A stretch of DNA of 5,803 nucleotides, from positions 1-5,803 of the forward strand of contig JAEYTU010000102.1 of assembly GCA_023433825.1 (NCBI GenBank). Direction: 5' to 3'. The stretch's first letter is position 1; every line of letters begins with the position of its first letter. The notes under the pieces are model-generated. The model was not told the origin of the DNA. It made no database searches and was given only the letters and a program-made list of their open reading frames with translations. Source of the stretch: Planctomycetota bacterium. GTDB lineage: Bacteria; Planctomycetota; UBA1135; UBA2386. A program made the position numbers and the translations under genes. Positions 5,159 to 5,803 of this stretch are shown piece after piece.

Positions 5159-5803
5159 TCAGTTGTTGAACTGCAACGCGACGCCGGTGCCCTGCGACAT
5201 CGTGCCCGTCGGGTTCACGGCGCTCGCGCCAGTGGCGTAAACCGTCGCGGCCGGTGCGCCGAGGCCGTCACCGATCGTCCACTTGCTGCTCCAACCGACG
5301 ACGACGCCGAAGCTGTTCGCTGCCGCGTCGAGCCACAACGAGTGGTCGAAGAAGCTCTGGCGCGCCATCGACGGGTTGTTCGGGATCGGGATCGTCGGCC
5401 AACGCGCGCTGGTTCCGGTCGCCGTCAGACCAATGACGATGTCCGGCGAGGCGTAGACGTTGCAGCCCGGCGCGCCGAGTGGCGTCAGGTCGATCGGCAG
5501 CGTCAAGCCGCCGTAGTTGCCACCGACGCCCTGGGCGCCGATCCAAGCGAAGCCGGTCACGCCCGACAGCAGTCCGCTGTAGTTGACGTACCAGCTGCCG
5601 CTGAGACGCGGCGTCGTGTAGCCGATGCTGTTGTTGTAGGTGTTGCTGCTGAAGCGGCAGGTGCTCGGGGCGGCACCGTTGCTCTCACGCGCGCCGTTGA
5701 ACGGGGTCTGCGCTTCGAGGTACCACGACGCGCCTCCGGTGTTGCCGGTCTGCGTCACGTCGACGACCAAGCTGCCGCCGGGAATGCCGACGTAGACCAT
5801 CGG
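5159..5803 (-). CDS. C-terminal part of a second secreted planctomycete-type protein (5' end outside window)
   Basis: The minus-strand frame is open from the right edge to TGA at 5161-5159, showing 214 residues. An ATG at 5800-5798 exists, but it is immediately followed by what looks like mid-domain beta structure (VYVGIPGGSLVVDV) with no signal peptide, so the real start is probably beyond the window. The chain is rich in Gly, Asn, Ser, Thr, Tyr and Trp, with almost no Lys, as in extracellular beta-sandwich proteins. Visible residues 7-60 form one Gly/Asn/Thr-rich strand region (Cys49). From about residue 70, GSWYVNYSGLL, then LTLPIDLTPLGAPGCNVY (100-117, Cys114) and PTIPIPNNPS, to the Gly/Val-rich FGVVVGW, match the C-terminal domain I know from planctomycete secreted proteins. 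The same order of elements occurs in the protein at 3982-5094, to which it is convergent. Function unknown; a structural or adhesive surface protein is plausible but not shown. Confidence 0.84.
   Translation of the reverse strand, partial: PMVYVGIPGGSLVVDVTQTGNTGGASWYLEAQTPFNGARESNGAAPSTCRFSSNTYNNSIGYTTPRLSGSWYVNYSGLLSGVTGFAWIGAQGVGGNYGGLTLPIDLTPLGAPGCNVYASPDIVIGLTATGTSARWPTIPIPNNPSMARQSFFDHSLWLDAAANSFGVVVGWSSKWTIGDGLGAPAATVYATGASAVNPTGTMSQGTGVALQFNN

Noticed and set aside
5798..5800. ATG as the start of the second secreted protein
   Set aside because: No signal peptide follows it, and the sequence looks like the middle of a beta domain; the frame stays open to the window edge, so the gene most likely begins outside.

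Overview
This is a very GC-rich bacterial window with strong G/C preference at third codon positions. The organism is most likely a member of the Planctomycetota. That is an inference from two convergent secreted proteins (3982-5094 and 5159-5803). They carry the Gly/Pro-rich extracellular beta-sandwich ending that I associate with large, uncultured or deep-branching planctomycete lineages: a G-x-P/G-C-x-G-x-G-G type entry, then an 'L-x-I-D-x-T' core, then 'IPI' and a Gly-rich last strand. No rRNA, tRNA, CRISPR array, transposase or phage gene is visible.

Layout. (i) Bases 1-840, plus strand: the 3' end of a gene entering from the left, a 95-residue helical/coiled-coil hypothetical protein (290-577), and a 35-residue single-span membrane protein (733-840). 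Compact hairpins lie just before the second ORF (261-287) and in the gap before the third (642-671). (ii) Bases 825-3826, minus strand: two polytopic membrane proteins resembling GT-C fold (GT39/ArnT/PMT-like) glycosyltransferases. They are joined by a 4-base GTGA stop/start overlap, so they form a translationally coupled pair. The downstream one ends inside the 3' end of the 35-residue ORF (16-bp tail-to-tail overlap). (iii) Bases 3827-3981: a divergent intergenic region serving the glycosyltransferase pair on the left and a secreted protein on the right. (iv) Bases 3982-5094, plus strand: a 370-residue exported protein with a signal peptide, facing (v) 5159-5803, minus strand, the C-terminal part of a second exported protein that continues past the right edge. 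A perfect 10-bp-stem hairpin (5119-5151) lies between these two stops and probably terminates both.

How the genes work together. The glycosyltransferase pair would use a lipid-linked sugar donor at the outer face of the cytoplasmic membrane, to build or decorate a surface glycan, lipid or protein. The two flanking secreted proteins are cell-surface or extracellular products. A direct link between them is not shown by the sequence; they are transcribed divergently or convergently, not as one operon. I see no clear new multi-gene system here. The items most worth a second look are the 35-residue membrane protein with its 3' overlap, the leaderless-looking start of the first glycosyltransferase, the hairpins at the left end, and the shared C-terminal domain in the two convergent secreted proteins.
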